Made by a program: the position numbers and the translations under genes. Under the pieces are notes generated by a model that saw nothing but the letters and a program-made list of their open reading frames with translations, searched no databases and was not told the DNA's origin. Shown here one piece after another: positions 17,376 to 26,654 of a stretch of 64,000 nucleotides of DNA (position 1 is the stretch's first letter; each line of letters starts with the position of its first letter). The stretch is from GCA-002726655 sp046582185. GTDB lineage: Bacteria > Pseudomonadota > Gammaproteobacteria > Pseudomonadales > Azotimanducaceae. The stretch lies in the NCBI GenBank assembly GCA_046582185.1, contig JAYGEX010000041.1, forward strand, positions 1-64,000, given 5' to 3'.

Positions 17376-18854
17376 TTATGCAATTGCTGCCTGCAGCGAT
17401 TTGACGAAATGATTAAGCCAGAAGACCTTGTTGGAACCTTTCACCAGGATTGTATCGCCCTCCTCCAGGCCGCTCGCAAATTCCACAAGGTCCAATTCCG
17501 CAGCCGAATTGTAATGTGCCCAATGTACCGGACCCAGAGTATCGGCGGCATTCGCAAATCCATGGCCAAAGGTGATGACGCCGTCCAGCGAATGGCAGGC
17601 TTCAAGAACCTGCTGGTGTAGCTGATCGCCATTACTGCCAAGTTCCAACATTTCACCAAGCAATGCTATTTTTCTGCCGCCCTTGGTTCTCGCCAAAGAT
17701 TCCAGGGCGTATCTCATGCTGATGGGGTTTGCGTTGTAGCTATCGTCAATGATGAGGCATTGGCCAAGCTCAATCAGATTGCCTCGTCCGCCTGGCGCTT
17801 TCAATTGTGGAATGACAGCGCAGGCCTGGGCAATATCAGCATCAATTGCATACACAGCGGCCAGACAGGCAAGTGAAGTTAATACCCGGTGTTCGCCGCC
17901 TGCGGGAATACAGTAGTGGTAGTCCCGTCCTTCAATCGTTACCTTTACCTGGGCACCCTCTTCATTGTAGTGGGCCTGACCGGCGATCTTCGCGGTGGAA
18001 GACAAACCAAAATCAATGATATTGTCCTCTGTCACTTCGCCAAGACCCTTCTTTTCACCTGAAAAGTTTTTACGTGGCAGCCCCTCGCACAACAGATCTT
18101 TGTATCTGATGTCTTCGTGTAATATCAGGGTCCCGCCAGGGCGTAAGCCCAGGCTGATGGACAACTTCTCTCTTCTTATGCCATCCAGGTCTGCAAAGCT
18201 ACCGAGATGCGCAGGTAATACATTAAGGATGATTGCAACATCAGGGTTCACCAGTTTTGCAAGCGGCGCTATCTCTCCAGGATTATTCATCCCTATTTCG
18301 AATATGCCGTAAGCGGAATCTTCAGGCATCCTGGCCAGTGACAGTGGTACACCCCAATGATTATTAAGACTGCCAATGGAAGCATGTGTAGACCCCTGCT
18401 CTGTGAGCATGACCTCTAACCAGGAGCGTGCCGTTGTCTTGCCGCTGCTACCGGTAATGCCAATGATCTTGCCCTTTGTTCTTTGTCTACCGGCTCTGCC
18501 CAGTGCCCACAAACCATCAAGGGTGTTATCGACGTCGAGATGAGGAATAGATTCTTGAATGTCCTTGGAGACACTCTTTGAAATTAGGATTGCTGCCGCA
18601 CCGGCAGACTTTGCAACAGAAATGAACTCGTGGCCATCCCTGACATTGCTCGCAACCACTGCATCCGAAGGAGAAGCAAACCTCGGCCCGGGGTCACCGG
18701 ATAGTGCGACGAACAAATCACCTGAATTTAGGGATCGAGTGTCAATGCTGATACCTGAGATGTCAGGCTCTTCTGCGCCTACTGCGTCGCTCCGATTATG
18801 ATCGGGACTTATGTCACAAGCAGACTGTAAATCTTTCCAGGTCCAAAGTGCCAC
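17376..18854 (-). CDS. murF: MurF-like UDP-MurNAc-tripeptide D-Ala-D-Ala ligase
   Basis: A 492-residue ATP-dependent ligase that adds D-alanyl-D-alanine to the peptidoglycan precursor in the cytoplasm. The ATP loop is GITGSSGKTT (132-141), followed by the MurF signature SLNNHWGVPLSLARMP. The domain order is N-terminal UMP-binding domain, central ATPase and C-terminal Rossmann domain, with the nearly invariant DDSYNANPISM. The gene is 10 bp downstream of an acyl-CoA synthetase rather than in the dcw cell-wall cluster, so it may be a second copy. If a canonical murF exists elsewhere, this one may have altered specificity. Confidence 0.85.
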   Translation of the reverse strand: MALWTWKDLQSACDISPDHNRSDAVGAEEPDISGISIDTRSLNSGDLFVALSGDPGPRFASPSDAVVASNVRDGHEFISVAKSAGAAAILISKSVSKDIQESIPHLDVDNTLDGLWALGRAGRQRTKGKIIGITGSSGKTTARSWLEVMLTEQGSTHASIGSLNNHWGVPLSLARMPEDSAYGIFEIGMNNPGEIAPLAKLVNPDVAIILNVLPAHLGSFADLDGIRREKLSISLGLRPGGTLILHEDIRYKDLLCEGLPRKNFSGEKKGLGEVTEDNIIDFGLSSTAKIAGQAHYNEEGAQVKVTIEGRDYHYCIPAGGEHRVLTSLACLAAVYAIDADIAQACAVIPQLKAPGGRGNLIELGQCLIIDDSYNANPISMRYALESLARTKGGRKIALLGEMLELGSNGDQLHQQVLEACHSLDGVITFGHGFANAADTLGPVHWAHYNSAAELDLVEFASGLEEGDTILVKGSNKVFWLNHFVKSLQAAIA

Positions 18855-18863
18855 TAGTGGTGT

Positions 18864-20513
18864 TCATCCCGCATGGTACTTTTCCGCCTGCTCTCGCAAC
18901 AGGTATTTCTGTACCTTGCCTGTAGATGTCTTGACCAGTGGCCCAAATATGATTGTTTTCGGTACTTTGAACCTCGCCATTGAAGCCCGACAGTAGTCGA
19001 TTACTTCTTCTGCAGTAAGCAAAGCATCCGGTTGCAGGGTAATAAACGCACATGGGGTTTCGCCCCACTTTTCATCTGATTTAGCCACTACTGCCGCTTC
19101 AAGGATTGAAGGATGAGCAAACAGTACATCTTCAATCTCTATGCTGGAAATATTCTCGCCGCCGCTGATGATAACGTCCTTCGATCTATCCTTTATCTGC
19201 ACATAACCATCCGGATGACACACAGCTATATCACCGGAGTGAAACCAGCCACCTCGAAATGCTGCCTCTGTTGTTTTTGGATTCTTCAGATATCCCTTCA
19301 TCACAATATTGCCACGCATGAATATTTCCCCCTGGGTTTCACCATCCCAGGGAACCGGTTCGAGGGTTTCGGCATCCGCCACCATCATGTCGCCTGCCAG
19401 CACTGATGAAACTCCCTGTCGGGCTTTTAAGTTTGATCTCTCATCATTAGACAAGCTATCCCATTCAGGTTTCCATGTAGATACGACCATCGGGCCATAG
19501 GTCTCGGTCAAGCCGTACACATGAGTGACCTCAAACCCAAGTAACTCCATGCCCTTAATAACGGACGCCGGCGGCGCTGCACCTGCTGTCATCACCTGAA
19601 TGCCCGGTGTCAGCCCTTCCTTTAAAACATCCGGTGCATTTACAAGTAGGTTCAATACCACAGGAGCCCCGCAGAAATGTGTTGCTTCATTACTGCTGAG
19701 TGATTCATAAACGGCCTCTTCTCGTACATGCCTTAAACAGATGCTAGTACCGATCGTTGCAGCCAGGGTCCAGGGGAAACACCAGCCGTTGCAATGAAAC
19801 ATCGGCAGTGTCCATAGATATCGTGGATGTAATCCCATTTCCCAGGACAGCGCATTATTTGCGGCATTCAGATAAGCACCTCGATGGTGATAGACCACTC
19901 CCTTGGGGTCACCGGTGGTACCGGAGGTATAGTTCAGAGAAATTGCATCCCACTCATCATCCGGCATCTGCCAGTCGTAATCTGGCGCGCCCCCGGCAAC
20001 CAGATCGTCATAGGTCTTGCTGCCAAGCAATTCGCCTGTGTTGAAAGATGGGTCAATAATATCAATGACAATCAGCGCAGCGCTTGCCTTCTGATCTAAG
20101 AGCGTGAGAGCCTCTTTTACTACTGTCGAAAACTCACGATCCGTCAGCAGTATCTTCGCCTCTGCATGTTCAAGGATAAAAGCTACCGTGGCAGCGTCGA
20201 GTCGGGTATTGATTGCATTCATGACTGCACCAGTCATGGGAATAGCGAAATGAGCCTCAAACATTTCCGGAATATTTGGCAACATGACTGCGACAGTATC
20301 GCCTTTACTGATACCAAGCTGGCTTATAGAAGAAGCCACACGAACGCAGCGATCAAACATTTCAGCCCAAGTGCGTGACATATCACCATGGACGATTGCT
20401 TCATGATGGGGATACAGGCTTGCCGCACGGCGTATGAAGCTCAGAGGGCTCAACTGTTCATGATTTGCAGCATTCTTGGGCAATTTCTGCTCGTAGATAT
20501 TGGCTTGACTCAT
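18864..20513 (-). CDS. Acyl-CoA synthetase (AMP-forming), short/medium-chain type
   Basis: A 549-residue adenylate-forming ligase that activates a carboxylic acid to its CoA thioester. Core motifs are YTSGTTGDPKGV (195-206), YGLTETYGP, GWFHSGD and the C-terminal lysine motif KTSTGKVQKYLL. The segment LPMFHCNGWCFPWTLAA is typical of the family containing methylmercaptopropionyl-CoA ligase (DmdB) and medium-chain synthetases. The specific acid cannot be told from sequence; no dmdA or dmdC is near. It is followed 10 bp later by murF and is likely cotranscribed with it. Confidence 0.87.
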   Translation of the reverse strand: MSQANIYEQKLPKNAANHEQLSPLSFIRRAASLYPHHEAIVHGDMSRTWAEMFDRCVRVASSISQLGISKGDTVAVMLPNIPEMFEAHFAIPMTGAVMNAINTRLDAATVAFILEHAEAKILLTDREFSTVVKEALTLLDQKASAALIVIDIIDPSFNTGELLGSKTYDDLVAGGAPDYDWQMPDDEWDAISLNYTSGTTGDPKGVVYHHRGAYLNAANNALSWEMGLHPRYLWTLPMFHCNGWCFPWTLAATIGTSICLRHVREEAVYESLSSNEATHFCGAPVVLNLLVNAPDVLKEGLTPGIQVMTAGAAPPASVIKGMELLGFEVTHVYGLTETYGPMVVSTWKPEWDSLSNDERSNLKARQGVSSVLAGDMMVADAETLEPVPWDGETQGEIFMRGNIVMKGYLKNPKTTEAAFRGGWFHSGDIAVCHPDGYVQIKDRSKDVIISGGENISSIEIEDVLFAHPSILEAAVVAKSDEKWGETPCAFITLQPDALLTAEEVIDYCRASMARFKVPKTIIFGPLVKTSTGKVQKYLLREQAEKYHAG

Positions 20514-20711
20514 AACTTGTGCTTTCTCAAATACCTGGTTAGCGAACGTATATTACATTGGATTGAAGGTATCATTTTTGCTTCAAAGAGGCACCAAATC
20601 CGATCAATAAAATTGTTAAGAAGACCAAATGAGCTCGGAATAGTCCTGCCATACTACCTTCCCGTGTATGATAGCTAATCATCTCCGCTCGATACCCGGA
20701 AGCTAGACCAT

Positions 20712-22544
20712 ATGTCTGTGATCAAGAATATTTGGAAGGCCATAACTGCAACCAAGAACGCGGTAGGGAATATTATTTTCCTGGCCTTTTTGGTGCTGAT
20801 AGCAATCAGTGTTTTCTCTACCGAGAGCCTGACAGTTCCTGAAAGTGCCGCCCTAATCATCAATCCCACGGGAAGAATTGTAGAGCAAAAAAAGGCGATC
20901 GATCCCTTCGCTGAATTTCTTTCAGATTATGATGGCGAAAAATCAGAGACCTTACACAGGGACATTCTTGACGCAATTGACAGCGCATCGAACGACGAAC
21001 GTATCAAGGCGATCGTACTTGATCTTCACAGAATGCGTGGCGCATCAATGAGTAAGCTGGAAGAAATAGCCGGCGCAATTACCGAATTTAAGGATAGTGG
21101 CAAGCCTGTTTACGCCTTTGCAGATGGATATAACCAGTCGCAATACTTCATCGCTGCCCATGCAGACAAAATATACATCAACAAACAAAGTTTTGGAGGC
21201 TTTAGCGGGGTATTCCTAACGGGCCTGGGAATTTACCCGACGTACTTTAAAGATGCCCTGGACAAACTAAAAATCAACTTCCATATCTTTAAGGCCGGAC
21301 TCTATAAAGGTGCGGTCGAACCCTTTCTGCGCAATGACATGTCCGAGGAAGCAAAGGTCGCTAATTCAGGTTGGATCGGCATTCTTTGGGATCACTACAG
21401 AGACACTATCATCGCACAACGACCCATTAGCGAGGAGGCATTTAAAGCCTATACTGATAAATATGACGAACTTCTCGCTTCAAACAATGGCAACGCAGCT
21501 CAGTTGGCAGTCGAAGAAGGCTTTGTTGATGCCATTCTAAGCAAAGAGGATTGGCGCAAGGAAATGCAAGCCATCGTTGGTCAATCAAAGCAAACCTATA
21601 AGCACATCACACTAAACCAATACCTTCTTGCAACGAGACCACCGATGCAAGCGAATAATCCCAGCGTCGATAAAATTGCAGTCATTATTGCCAGCGGCAC
21701 GATATACGACGGAGAGCAGGCGCCCGGCAATATTGGTGGTGAATCTGTGGCTAAACTCATAAGAGAAGCCGGAAAAGATAAACGAGTGAAGGCGGTGGTC
21801 GTTCGTATCGATAGCCCCGGCGGTAGTGCTTCTGCGTCTGAACTCATCAGAAGTGAACTGGAATTAATTCAGAACGACGGCATACCCGTTATTATTTCAA
21901 TGAGTGGCTATTCTGCTTCCGGCGGTTACTGGATCGCAAGCACTGCAAACAAAATCTTCGCAGCAAGCACCACAGTTACCGGGTCAATTGGCGTGTTTTC
22001 CATTTTCCCGACATTTGAAGACGGTATGGCTGAACTCGGCATTCATTCTGATGGCGTCGGCACGACAGCATTAAGCGGCGCATTTAATTCACTTCAGGAA
22101 ATCAATCCGGTATTACAAAAAGCTCTGCAGATATCTGTCACTCACACCTATCAGAAATTTATCAGCCTGGTAGCCAGAGGCCGTGAAAGGTCAATTGAAG
22201 ATATAGACAGCATTGCACAGGGGCGAGTCTGGGCAGGATCAACCGCCGTTGAACTAGGTTTGGTTGATGCAATTGGCGACCTCGATGACGCCATTGCCTC
22301 TGCGGCCATGCTGGTAGATCTGGATGATTACGAGGTGATCTATCTGGAGAAGCAACTATCCACCAGAGACAAGCTGATACAGCAACTACTCTCATCCAGC
22401 CTGAAGGTTGTGCACTCTGCCACTGGTGGCCTCGCAAGTCATTGGCGACTACTCGGTGAAGTTCCAGACGAAATCTCCACCCTAATTGACCTTAGCCGAG
22501 CACCTGCGACTTACTTACAATGTGTTGTATGTAAGCTTAATTAG
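20712..22544 (+). CDS. sppA: Signal peptide peptidase SppA, 67K type
   Basis: A 610-residue inner-membrane serine protease that degrades cleaved signal peptides in the periplasm. The N-terminal anchor spans about residues 20-38. It has the long, duplicated SppA67 layout: the general base lysine lies in the first repeat (GLYKGAVEPF, K199), and the nucleophile in the second (SGYSASGGYW, S403), matching the paired K209/S409 arrangement of the Escherichia coli enzyme. Length is normal (618 in E. coli). It is transcribed alone and divergently from the acyl-CoA synthetase. Confidence 0.92.
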   Translation: MSVIKNIWKAITATKNAVGNIIFLAFLVLIAISVFSTESLTVPESAALIINPTGRIVEQKKAIDPFAEFLSDYDGEKSETLHRDILDAIDSASNDERIKAIVLDLHRMRGASMSKLEEIAGAITEFKDSGKPVYAFADGYNQSQYFIAAHADKIYINKQSFGGFSGVFLTGLGIYPTYFKDALDKLKINFHIFKAGLYKGAVEPFLRNDMSEEAKVANSGWIGILWDHYRDTIIAQRPISEEAFKAYTDKYDELLASNNGNAAQLAVEEGFVDAILSKEDWRKEMQAIVGQSKQTYKHITLNQYLLATRPPMQANNPSVDKIAVIIASGTIYDGEQAPGNIGGESVAKLIREAGKDKRVKAVVVRIDSPGGSASASELIRSELELIQNDGIPVIISMSGYSASGGYWIASTANKIFAASTTVTGSIGVFSIFPTFEDGMAELGIHSDGVGTTALSGAFNSLQEINPVLQKALQISVTHTYQKFISLVARGRERSIEDIDSIAQGRVWAGSTAVELGLVDAIGDLDDAIASAAMLVDLDDYEVIYLEKQLSTRDKLIQQLLSSSLKVVHSATGGLASHWRLLGEVPDEISTLIDLSRAPATYLQCVVCKLN

Positions 22545-22583
22545 TCTAGCCGGTATTCAGTCACCAAGACCTATTGACCATAG

Positions 22584-24230
22584 CTATCCTGCGGCAATTG
22601 GTGCATTTGCTTCCAGGTAGGTGTGTTGACGAATATGATCTGATATTTTTTCAGCCATCATGATAACCGGTGCATTGGTATTGCCGCCGATCAAGGTTGG
22701 CATCAAGGAAGCGTCTACTACTCGTAATCGCTCGAGGCCGTGAACCTGGCCATGCTCATTTGTAACCGCCATCTGATCTGATCCCATCTTGCAGGTTCCT
22801 ACCGGGTGGTACAGCGTTTCTGCAGAAGCGCGAATCCACCGATCAAGCTCCTCGTCATTCTCCACATTAACCTCCGGCCCTGGTTTTAGTTGAACCCCCC
22901 GATATGCATCGAAGGCTTCCTGCATAAGAACCCGCCGAGTCTCTCGAAACCCATTTCGTAAATCGATGATGTCTTGCTCTGCAGATAGATAATTGGGGTG
23001 GAGTAAGGGCTCATCCCTGGGGTCTGCACTCTTTAAACTAATATGACCTCTGCTCTCTGGCCGGCAATTGTAAACAATGCAGGAAAAGCCATGGTTTGGC
23101 GCAATACCTTCCCGGCCATGACTATCTGTCATTGCCGCCGACACATAATGTAATTGCGTATCCGGAATACTCTTATCCGGATGAGATTTGATAAACGCGC
23201 CGCCAGCGGTCGGCGGATTGGCTGCATCGCCAGTGCCCAATAAAAAATACTGAATGCCTGCAATGGCGGCTCGCCACCAAACTGCGGATCTGTGCAGGGT
23301 AACCGGCTGGGTGCATTCGAATTGGCTGACCACACCAAGATGATCTTGCAGATTCTGACCAACTCCAGGTAATTCATGAACCATATTGATTCCATGACAT
23401 GTGATATCACTCTTGGCTCCTACGCCGCTGCGCATTAATATCTGGGGTGAATTTAGTGCACCAGCTGACAGGATCACTTCAATATTTGCACGCACGCTGC
23501 AACGTTTTCCCTTCTCTATAAACTCAACGGCCACGGCTTTCTTTTGTTCAAACACAATCTTGTCAACAGTGACATTTTCTATAGTGCTCAAATTTTTTCT
23601 ATCCAAGGCTGGATGTAGATACGCGCGCGCTGCACTACATCTCTTTGCTCCCTTCATTGTATGTTCGTAACGTCCAAAGCCTTCCTGATCCTGACCATTG
23701 AAATCCTTGGTCAAGGGAAAGCCTGCTTGCCCGCCGGCCTCAACAAATATATCCAACAAAATATCATTGGTGCGTTCGTCTTTCTTTACAAATAAAGGGC
23801 CATCTATTCCATGATATTCGTCATCGCCACGTCCAGAATAGTTTTCAGCTCGCTTGAAATAAGGCAGAACACTCTCATATGACCAGCTGGTATTTCCAAG
23901 CTGACCCCAGTGATCGTAATCCCAGGCGTTACCTCGGGTATAGACCATCGCATTTATGGACGATGACCCGCCCCAACCGCGTCCGCGAGGCCAGTACATT
24001 TTTCTATCATCCAGATTGGATTCGGTTTCAGTTTCATAAGCGTAGTTGTGTTCATTTTTATTTGGCACCAGTTGCGCAAAGCCGGCCGGCATGTGAATCA
24101 TCAAACTATTGTCTTTGCCACCTGCTTCAAGAAGCAAGACGGATTTATCCGGATCCGCAGAGAGCCTATTAGCCAGAACACAGCCGGCACTACCAGCGCC
24201 AATTATTATGTAATCTACCTGTTCAATCAT
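22584..24230 (-). CDS. GMC family FAD oxidoreductase, choline dehydrogenase/AlkJ-like
   Basis: A 548-residue FAD-dependent alcohol dehydrogenase. The dinucleotide motif is IIGAGSAGCVLANRL (about 9-23), and the GMC signature is WPRGRGWGGSSSINAM. The C-terminal active-site histidine is in TLYHPVGTCKMGSD, followed by GGNTNAPVIMMAE. It is close in length and motifs to BetA and to AlkJ-type primary alcohol dehydrogenases, which pass electrons to the quinone pool. No betB, betI or transport genes are adjacent, so choline is not a safe substrate call. It is a single-gene unit. Confidence 0.85.
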   Translation of the reverse strand: MIEQVDYIIIGAGSAGCVLANRLSADPDKSVLLLEAGGKDNSLMIHMPAGFAQLVPNKNEHNYAYETETESNLDDRKMYWPRGRGWGGSSSINAMVYTRGNAWDYDHWGQLGNTSWSYESVLPYFKRAENYSGRGDDEYHGIDGPLFVKKDERTNDILLDIFVEAGGQAGFPLTKDFNGQDQEGFGRYEHTMKGAKRCSAARAYLHPALDRKNLSTIENVTVDKIVFEQKKAVAVEFIEKGKRCSVRANIEVILSAGALNSPQILMRSGVGAKSDITCHGINMVHELPGVGQNLQDHLGVVSQFECTQPVTLHRSAVWWRAAIAGIQYFLLGTGDAANPPTAGGAFIKSHPDKSIPDTQLHYVSAAMTDSHGREGIAPNHGFSCIVYNCRPESRGHISLKSADPRDEPLLHPNYLSAEQDIIDLRNGFRETRRVLMQEAFDAYRGVQLKPGPEVNVENDEELDRWIRASAETLYHPVGTCKMGSDQMAVTNEHGQVHGLERLRVVDASLMPTLIGGNTNAPVIMMAEKISDHIRQHTYLEANAPIAAG

Positions 24231-24302
24231 GCATTGATAATCCTGTTGTATTCCAATTATAGGGAGCCAGCTGCTGCCCGGAAGGTATGTAAAATGAGCT
24301 GA

Positions 24303-26654
24303 CTATACACTCTCAACTTGCCAAAAAGCATCCAGCTTTGCTTCCAATTCCTCAGGGGAATTTACTTTGCGTATCTGCCACTCTTCCGGGAACAGTCTCT
24401 TATATCTGTTTTCTGCAAATCTTCGATCTACCAGACAAATAATACCTCTGTCTTCTACATCTCTAATAACCCTCCCGGCTGTTTGTAGAACTTTGTTCAT
24501 GCCCGGAAATTGATACGCAAACTCGAAACCATCATCCGACCAGTAATTTCTAATCAAGTCTCGCTCTATGCCAATTTGTGGAAGCCCAACGCCTGCGATT
24601 ACAACCCCAATCAGCCGTTTACCCTTCAGATCCACGCCCTCGCTAAAGACGCCTCCCATCACCGCAAAGCCGGTAATTTCACTGCCCTCCTGGAAGCTAT
24701 TCAGAAAGGCAGTTCTGTCATCCTCTGCCATATAGCGATCTTGCACGATGGTTTTCACTTGCGGCGAACCAGCTTTGAATTTCTGATATACAGATTGCAG
24801 GTAAGCATGAGATGGAAAGAAAATAAGATAGTTTCCCGGTTTATTGTTCACCACTTTGTCTATTACCTGCACCAGGTCATCAATAGAGCCATCTCTTTCG
24901 CGATAATTGGTGCTGATATAGGGCACTACAAATACACCCTGTCGTTGCGCATTAAAGGGCGATCGTAGTTGGTACCAGCGAGCTTCCGCATCAAGCCCAA
25001 GTAGTCGCTGAAAATAATCCTGTGGCTTCATCGTTGCAGAGAAACAGACACTCGATGCCATTCGAGAAAACCCCTCCGCCAGACGAGTTGCTGGATCAAT
25101 GCAAAACAGTTTCACAAAGGTGTGCTTGCCTTCCTTGATCAGGAGGACCGCATAATTTTCGTCGGCTTGCTCGGCGGTCCGGTTGAAGCGTAAACAGTCG
25201 AAGTACAGCTTGAGTAAGTCTTCCTGATAGGCGGACGTTCCTTTGTCCTTAAGAAGGATCTCTGCATGCTCACAGAAGTTCTTTAGAGAAGTGATGAATC
25301 TCGCCGGAACTTCAGGCAGCACGAGGAAGTTTTGACTCTCCAACTCATCTTTCTGATCTCCGCGCATTGAGAGAATGACGGCGTTTACCCTGGCAAGCAT
25401 CCGCGCAAGAATTGGCGACTGGGACTTGAGTTTCCGCCTTAACGCTAAAAAATCATCCTTTATCAATGTTGCGGAATACATATCTCTGCCACGATCAACC
25501 AGGTTATGGGCCTCATCTATCAGCAGGCTGTATTTACCGCCGTTATCATCAAAAAATCGACGCAGATAAACCACTGGATCAAAAACGTAATTGTAATCGC
25601 AAATAATCAGATCAACTGAACGTGCAAGGTCCAGGGAGAATTCGAACGGGCATAAAGTATGTGTTTTGGCTATCACTTCGATGGCATGACGGTCGAGCTG
25701 ATCTCCTGCATCAAGTGCCGCTGATGTCCCTGCTTCCAGACGGTCGTAGTAACCTCGAGAAAATTCACAGTGATCGGGATCGCAGGGCGAGCCGGGATTA
25801 AAGCAGACCTTGTCCTTCGCCGTTATTGTCAGGCTCTTAAAGCGAACACCTGAATCATTGATCACAGCAATGGAATCTTCTGCCATACGCTGGCCGGAAG
25901 TCTTGGCAGAAAGATAAAACAATTTATCATACGCTGCTGCCCGCATTGCCTTCATTGCAGGGAATATAGTTGCCATGGTCTTGCCAATCCCCGTAGGGGC
26001 CTGCAGGACAAGCTGTTCTCCGTCAACGATTGATCTATAGGTAGCAACCGCCATGTCCCGCTGACCGTCCCGATACTTGCCATAGGGAAATGCCGAAGAC
26101 TCAATGCTCTGGTCACGAAGTTGCTGCCATTTCTGCTTAAGGTCGAGCCACTTTAGATAGCGGTCAATTGTCGTACGAAAGAAAATTTTGAGATCTTCGG
26201 CAGAATGCTGATCTTCTATCCAATGTTCACTCTTTTCGTCCAGATCGAAATAGCACAGTCTCAGACTTAAGGAATCGATATTTTCCAATTCACTAAGGAT
26301 GAATCCGTATATCTTTAACTGTGCAAGATGGATTTCCTTAACAGACTCAGGTAGATCATCCGGAGACATACGCAGAGTTTTTATCTCTTCCACGGTTACT
26401 GGATTTGCATTTGGCAGATATCCGTCCACCCGACCCAGAATCTCCAATACAAAACCCGATCGTTCAATGGTAAGGGAAACTGTCTTCTCGCTAATGTAGT
26501 CTTCCCCTCTCTTTTTCTGTACGTACTGATGGCCTCTTATACCTTCAATGGCGCTGCTACGTCCGGTAAATCTGAAATTGATATCGCCCCTCTGCCAGAA
26601 TCGAGAAAGCTCCCCAACCGAGATACGATGGACATTAGAGCCGCGCCCATTCAT
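24303..26654 (-). CDS. XPD/DinG-like helicase with N-terminal PD-(D/E)XK nuclease domain
   Basis: A 783-residue superfamily 2 DNA helicase. Walker A is APTGIGKT (219-226), and the DEAH box is DEAHNL (380-385). Four cysteines (C284, C291, C296, C335) between motifs I and II are placed as in the iron-sulfur domain of XPD/Rad3/DinG. Residues 1 to about 180 contain a RecB-like PD-(D/E)XK nuclease signature: GRVDGYL (D77) followed by VEEIKT (E90, K92). It is predicted to unwind 5'-3' from single-stranded DNA and to cut. Its ATG directly abuts the stop codon of the FAN1 gene, so the two are one operon behind a LexA-type box. Confidence 0.87.
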   Translation of the reverse strand: MNGRGSNVHRISVGELSRFWQRGDINFRFTGRSSAIEGIRGHQYVQKKRGEDYISEKTVSLTIERSGFVLEILGRVDGYLPNANPVTVEEIKTLRMSPDDLPESVKEIHLAQLKIYGFILSELENIDSLSLRLCYFDLDEKSEHWIEDQHSAEDLKIFFRTTIDRYLKWLDLKQKWQQLRDQSIESSAFPYGKYRDGQRDMAVATYRSIVDGEQLVLQAPTGIGKTMATIFPAMKAMRAAAYDKLFYLSAKTSGQRMAEDSIAVINDSGVRFKSLTITAKDKVCFNPGSPCDPDHCEFSRGYYDRLEAGTSAALDAGDQLDRHAIEVIAKTHTLCPFEFSLDLARSVDLIICDYNYVFDPVVYLRRFFDDNGGKYSLLIDEAHNLVDRGRDMYSATLIKDDFLALRRKLKSQSPILARMLARVNAVILSMRGDQKDELESQNFLVLPEVPARFITSLKNFCEHAEILLKDKGTSAYQEDLLKLYFDCLRFNRTAEQADENYAVLLIKEGKHTFVKLFCIDPATRLAEGFSRMASSVCFSATMKPQDYFQRLLGLDAEARWYQLRSPFNAQRQGVFVVPYISTNYRERDGSIDDLVQVIDKVVNNKPGNYLIFFPSHAYLQSVYQKFKAGSPQVKTIVQDRYMAEDDRTAFLNSFQEGSEITGFAVMGGVFSEGVDLKGKRLIGVVIAGVGLPQIGIERDLIRNYWSDDGFEFAYQFPGMNKVLQTAGRVIRDVEDRGIICLVDRRFAENRYKRLFPEEWQIRKVNSPEELEAKLDAFWQVESV

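Noticed and set aside
22584..24230. Specific call as choline dehydrogenase betA
   Set aside because: No betaine genes are adjacent, and AlkJ-like alcohol dehydrogenases share the same motifs.
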